Shown here: positions 61,600-64,000 of the stretch, piece after piece
Numbering within the stretch: the stretch's first letter is position 1
How the letters are laid out: the number at the start of each line of letters is the position of its first letter
NCBI RefSeq assembly: GCF_039830135.1
Contig: NZ_CP156081.1
Span: forward strand, 730,001 to 794,000
Direction of reading: 5' to 3'
Source of the DNA: Defluviimonas sp. SAOS-178_SWC
Lineage (GTDB): Bacteria; Pseudomonadota; Alphaproteobacteria; Rhodobacterales; Rhodobacteraceae
DNA: 64,000 nt
Program-made: the position numbers and the translations under genes
Notes under the pieces: generated by a model
What the model was told of the DNA's origin: nothing
Seen by the model: the letters and a program-made list of their open reading frames with translations, nothing else
The model's database searches: none

Positions 61600-62904
61600 T
61601 CAGCTTTCCCGGAAGGCACGGTTGAAATACTCGGCGAAAGGTTTGACCAGATAGGCAAGCGGGGTGCGCTCGCCGGTGCGGATGAAGACTTCCACCGGCA
61701 TGCCGGGAATGATCGGGTGACCGTCGAGCTTGGCGAGCTCTCCGGCATCCAGCACCACTTCGGCACGGTAGTAAGAGGCTTTGGTTGCCTCGTCGACGAG
61801 CGAATCGGCCGAAATCCGCGCCACCTGGCCGAAGAGTTCCGGTGTGGTGCGCGTGTCGAATGCGGCGAAGCGGAGGGTGACTTCCTGACCGATGCCGATC
61901 TCGTCGACATGGATGGGGGCCACGCGGGCGGCAATGACCAGCGGGCGATCCTGCGGCACGAGATAGAGAACGGGTTCGGCCGCGCGGATGACCGAGCGTG
62001 GCGTCGTCACCTGAAGCGCATGGACGATGCCCGCCACGGGCGCACGGATGTCGAGACGGTCGATCTGTTCGATCAGTGCCCGGCGCCGCTCGGCGAGTTC
62101 GAGTTCGCGATAGCCGAGGTCGCGCAGCTGGGTGTTCGCGTCCTCGCGCCGCGTACTGCCGCGCTTGAGGATCTCGATATCGATTTCCGTGACCCGGCCT
62201 TCAGCCTCGGCGCGGGTGGCGTCGAGCTCGCCCGCCAGTCCTTCGAGCCGGGCCTTTTCACGTTCGAGCGCCAAGACGCGTCCGGCCTGCGTCAGTCCCC
62301 GGTCGAGAAGCGTCTTAAGGTCCGCCAGTTCCTCGTCGATGAAACTTAGCTGGCTGTCGGTCGAGGCGCGCTGGGCGACGATCCCCTCGATCTGGTTGGC
62401 GATCTGGCCGCGCCGTCGCTGAAGCTGGTCGACCTCGTTAGCCTCGGTCTCGGCACGGGCGACGAAGAGCCGCTCTTGCCCCTTCATCAGTGCCGCGATC
62501 TCGGGGCGTGCCTCGGCGAAGTCCCTCAGTTCGGCAGGAAAGGCGATTGCGTCAGCGTCGTCACGCTCCGCCTCCAGCCGGCCCCGCCGGGCGAGGATTT
62601 CGAAGAACTGGCCCTCGACGATGGTCAGTTCTGACTTCAGAAGCGTTCCGTCGAGCTGGATCAGCGGCGCGCCCGCGGCAACGAGGTCGCCGTCCTTGAC
62701 GAGGATCTCGGCGACAACGCCCCCGTCGGGATGCTGCACGACCTGGCGGTTCTGCTCGACCTCGACCTGCCCGCCAGCGACGACCGCTCCGGCGATCTCG
62801 GTCGTCACCGACCACGCGCCGAAACCGCCGACAAGAAGCACCAGCGCGATGGCGCCGAGGAGAAGCGGTGCGCGCGCCGAGGGGGGCGATGCGGGGTCGG
62901 TCAT
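61600..62904 (-). CDS. HlyD family type I secretion periplasmic adaptor
   Basis: A 434-residue membrane-fusion protein: one N-terminal transmembrane helix (LLLGAIALVLLVGGFGAWSV, about 15-34), a long coiled coil (about 100-270: RRGQIANQIEGIVAQRASTDSQ... and ALEREKARLEGLAGEL...), and a lipoyl and beta-barrel part (DRLDIRAPVAGIVHALQVTTPRSVI ... YLVPQDRPLVIAARVAP). It connects the inner-membrane ATPase with an outer-membrane TolC-type tunnel to export a protein directly out of the cell. ATGA overlap with the ATPase gene. Confidence 0.93.
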   Translation of the reverse strand: MTDPASPPSARAPLLLGAIALVLLVGGFGAWSVTTEIAGAVVAGGQVEVEQNRQVVQHPDGGVVAEILVKDGDLVAAGAPLIQLDGTLLKSELTIVEGQFFEILARRGRLEAERDDADAIAFPAELRDFAEARPEIAALMKGQERLFVARAETEANEVDQLQRRRGQIANQIEGIVAQRASTDSQLSFIDEELADLKTLLDRGLTQAGRVLALEREKARLEGLAGELDATRAEAEGRVTEIDIEILKRGSTRREDANTQLRDLGYRELELAERRRALIEQIDRLDIRAPVAGIVHALQVTTPRSVIRAAEPVLYLVPQDRPLVIAARVAPIHVDEIGIGQEVTLRFAAFDTRTTPELFGQVARISADSLVDEATKASYYRAEVVLDAGELAKLDGHPIIPGMPVEVFIRTGERTPLAYLVKPFAEYFNRAFRES

Positions 62905-64000
62905 GTCACACCTCCGGGCCCGGGCGCGCGGGCGATCTCGCTCGCGTTCCGGACCATGCTTTTGAGGACCTCGTCGCGCGGCCCGTAAGCGCGGCGGATG
63001 CCCCCGTCGAGCACCATGATCTGATCGCATTCCTGGATTGCCGCCGGCCGGTGCGCCATGATCAGGACGGAGCCACCCTGGGCTTTCACCGCCCGGATCG
63101 CGGCGTTCAGCGCCATCGAGCCGTCGTTGTCGAGATTCGAGTTCGGTTCATCGAGGACGAGGATGACCGGATCGCCGTAAAGCGCGCGGGCGAGGCCGAT
63201 CCGCTGGATCTGGCCGCCCGACAGCCGCCCGCCGGTCTGGCTGACGCGGGTGTTGTAGCCTTCGGGCAAGTCGAGGATCATCTGATGCGCGGCCGCCTTC
63301 TGGGCTGCGGCGACGATGGCCGCATCGTCGGGCCGGGGCGCGAGGCGGGCGATGTTTTCGGCGATGGTTCCGTCGAAAAGCGTCACCCGCTGCGGCAGGT
63401 ATCCGATATAGGTGCCGAGCATGTCCGGGTCGTACTGATCAAGCGTCGCCCCGTCGAGCCGCACCCAACCGCCGGCGGGGCGCCAGACCCCGGTCAGCGC
63501 ATGGGCCAGCGTCGATTTTCCGGCGCCGGAAGGGCCGATCACCCCGACGGCCTGACCCGGTTCGATCCGGAACGACACCATTCTGAGCGCTGCCTGGGTC
63601 TGACCCGGCGGAACCACGGTCAGCTGGTTCGCCTCCAGGATCGCGCGCGGCTTCGGCAAGGCCGTGCGTGGGGTGTCCGCCGGCACCGTCGCGAGCAGGG
63701 TGGCGAGCCGATGCCAGCCTTCCTGCGCCCGCTGTACGGCCGCCCAACCGCCGATCGCCTGTTCGACGGGGGCGAGCGCACGGCCCATCAGGATGGACGC
63801 GGCGATCATCGCGCCGGGCGTCAATTCTCCCTTTAGGACCAGAAGTGCCCCGAGCGCCAGCATTGCCGATTGCAGGAACAGCCGGAACGTCTTGGAGAAG
63901 ACCGTATAGACGCCGGACCGGTCGGTGGCGGCGATCGATTCCGTCAGCGCCTCGCCCCGCGCCCTGGCCCAACGGGAAAAACTCGCACCCCGCATCCCCA
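62901..64000 (-). CDS. Type I secretion ABC permease/ATPase (PrtD-like; N-terminus cut by window edge)
   Basis: The frame is open to the right edge, giving at least 366 residues of the C-terminal half. The visible membrane part (SKTFRLFLQSAMLALGALLVLKGELTPGAMIAASILMGRALAPVEQAIGGW) fits the last two helices, followed by the ATPase: Walker A GPSGAGKS, signature LSGGQIQR, Walker B VILVLDEPNSNLD. It lacks a visible C39 peptidase domain in this part and resembles PrtD/LapB-like RTX exporters. Works with the HlyD adaptor. The substrate is not in the window. Confidence 0.92.
   Translation of the reverse strand, partial: GMRGASFSRWARARGEALTESIAATDRSGVYTVFSKTFRLFLQSAMLALGALLVLKGELTPGAMIAASILMGRALAPVEQAIGGWAAVQRAQEGWHRLATLLATVPADTPRTALPKPRAILEANQLTVVPPGQTQAALRMVSFRIEPGQAVGVIGPSGAGKSTLAHALTGVWRPAGGWVRLDGATLDQYDPDMLGTYIGYLPQRVTLFDGTIAENIARLAPRPDDAAIVAAAQKAAAHQMILDLPEGYNTRVSQTGGRLSGGQIQRIGLARALYGDPVILVLDEPNSNLDNDGSMALNAAIRAVKAQGGSVLIMAHRPAAIQECDQIMVLDGGIRRAYGPRDEVLKSMVRNASEIARAPGPGGVT

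Noticed and set aside
1..64000. tRNA, rRNA, CRISPR array, insertion sequence or prophage
   Set aside because: I looked at intergenic regions for cloverleaf-like repeats, regularly spaced repeats, transposase motifs and terminal repeats and saw none; the structure is a stable chromosomal block.

Overview
The window looks like chromosome from an alphaproteobacterium of the order Rhodobacterales (Rhodobacteraceae). It has high GC and tightly packed genes with many ATGA or TGATG start/stop overlaps. It encodes several families common in this group (DUF2794, DUF2478, a DUF6478-like protein, membrane-bound ferritin MbfA). It also has an alphaproteobacterial SOS box (GTTC-N7-GTTC) before imuB and an Irr-type iron box before mbfA. 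I see no rRNA, tRNA, CRISPR array, insertion sequence, integrase or phage gene. Assignments were made by reading the translations; no database search was run.

Layout. 1-3552: a metal-oxyanion block with fdhD (cut by the left edge), a DUF2478 gene and a tungstate ABC transporter tupBCA behind a tandem palindromic operator. 3588-7335: an Lrp-type regulator divergent from a three-gene catabolic operon (diaminopropionate ammonia-lyase, M24 hydrolase, Asp/Glu-racemase-family protein) whose plan resembles ectoine-utilisation clusters. 7322-10334: adenine deaminase and an MFS carrier. 10398-18837: a surface-glycan island with the whole CMP-pseudaminic acid pathway (pseF, a pseG-pseH fusion, pseI on +; pseC, pseB on -), a CDP-glycerol-transferase-like glycosyltransferase, a sugar O-methyltransferase-like protein and a small GT29 (sialyltransferase-like) protein that may be the sugar transferase.

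18945-29744: asd, a small membrane ORF, a TPR protein, carbonic anhydrase, a coupled M17 aminopeptidase/YkfC-like NlpC pair, DUF2794, a possible small RNA, an SOS-controlled imuB without imuA or dnaE2 beside it, a NYN-LOTUS protein, a TetR regulator and a small secreted protein whose promoter contains an operator. 29909-40975: mbfA, an AEC carrier, fghA, a DUF188 protein, DMT and MFS carriers, HAD hydrolase, an ornithine-cyclodeaminase homologue, zapE, an LLM oxidoreductase and folC.

41066-64000: accD, a CPBP protease, ilvD, a lipoprotein, two family-restricted proteins, an FadH-like flavoenzyme, a LysR regulator, OmpA-like and AhpD-like proteins, a CinA-domain protein, map, rsmD, a ferredoxin-reductase-type flavoprotein, two tandem Prx5 peroxiredoxins, phhB, GST, GNATs, a glycerophosphodiesterase, RidA, and a type I secretion adaptor and ATPase (cut by the right edge). 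Four copies of a short extragenic hairpin repeat lie between genes.

The parts most worth following up are the GT29-like protein in the pseudaminic acid locus, the diaminopropionate-lyase operon, the tungstate operator, the promoter-embedded operator of the small secreted protein, and the structured RNA candidate near 25.4 kb.
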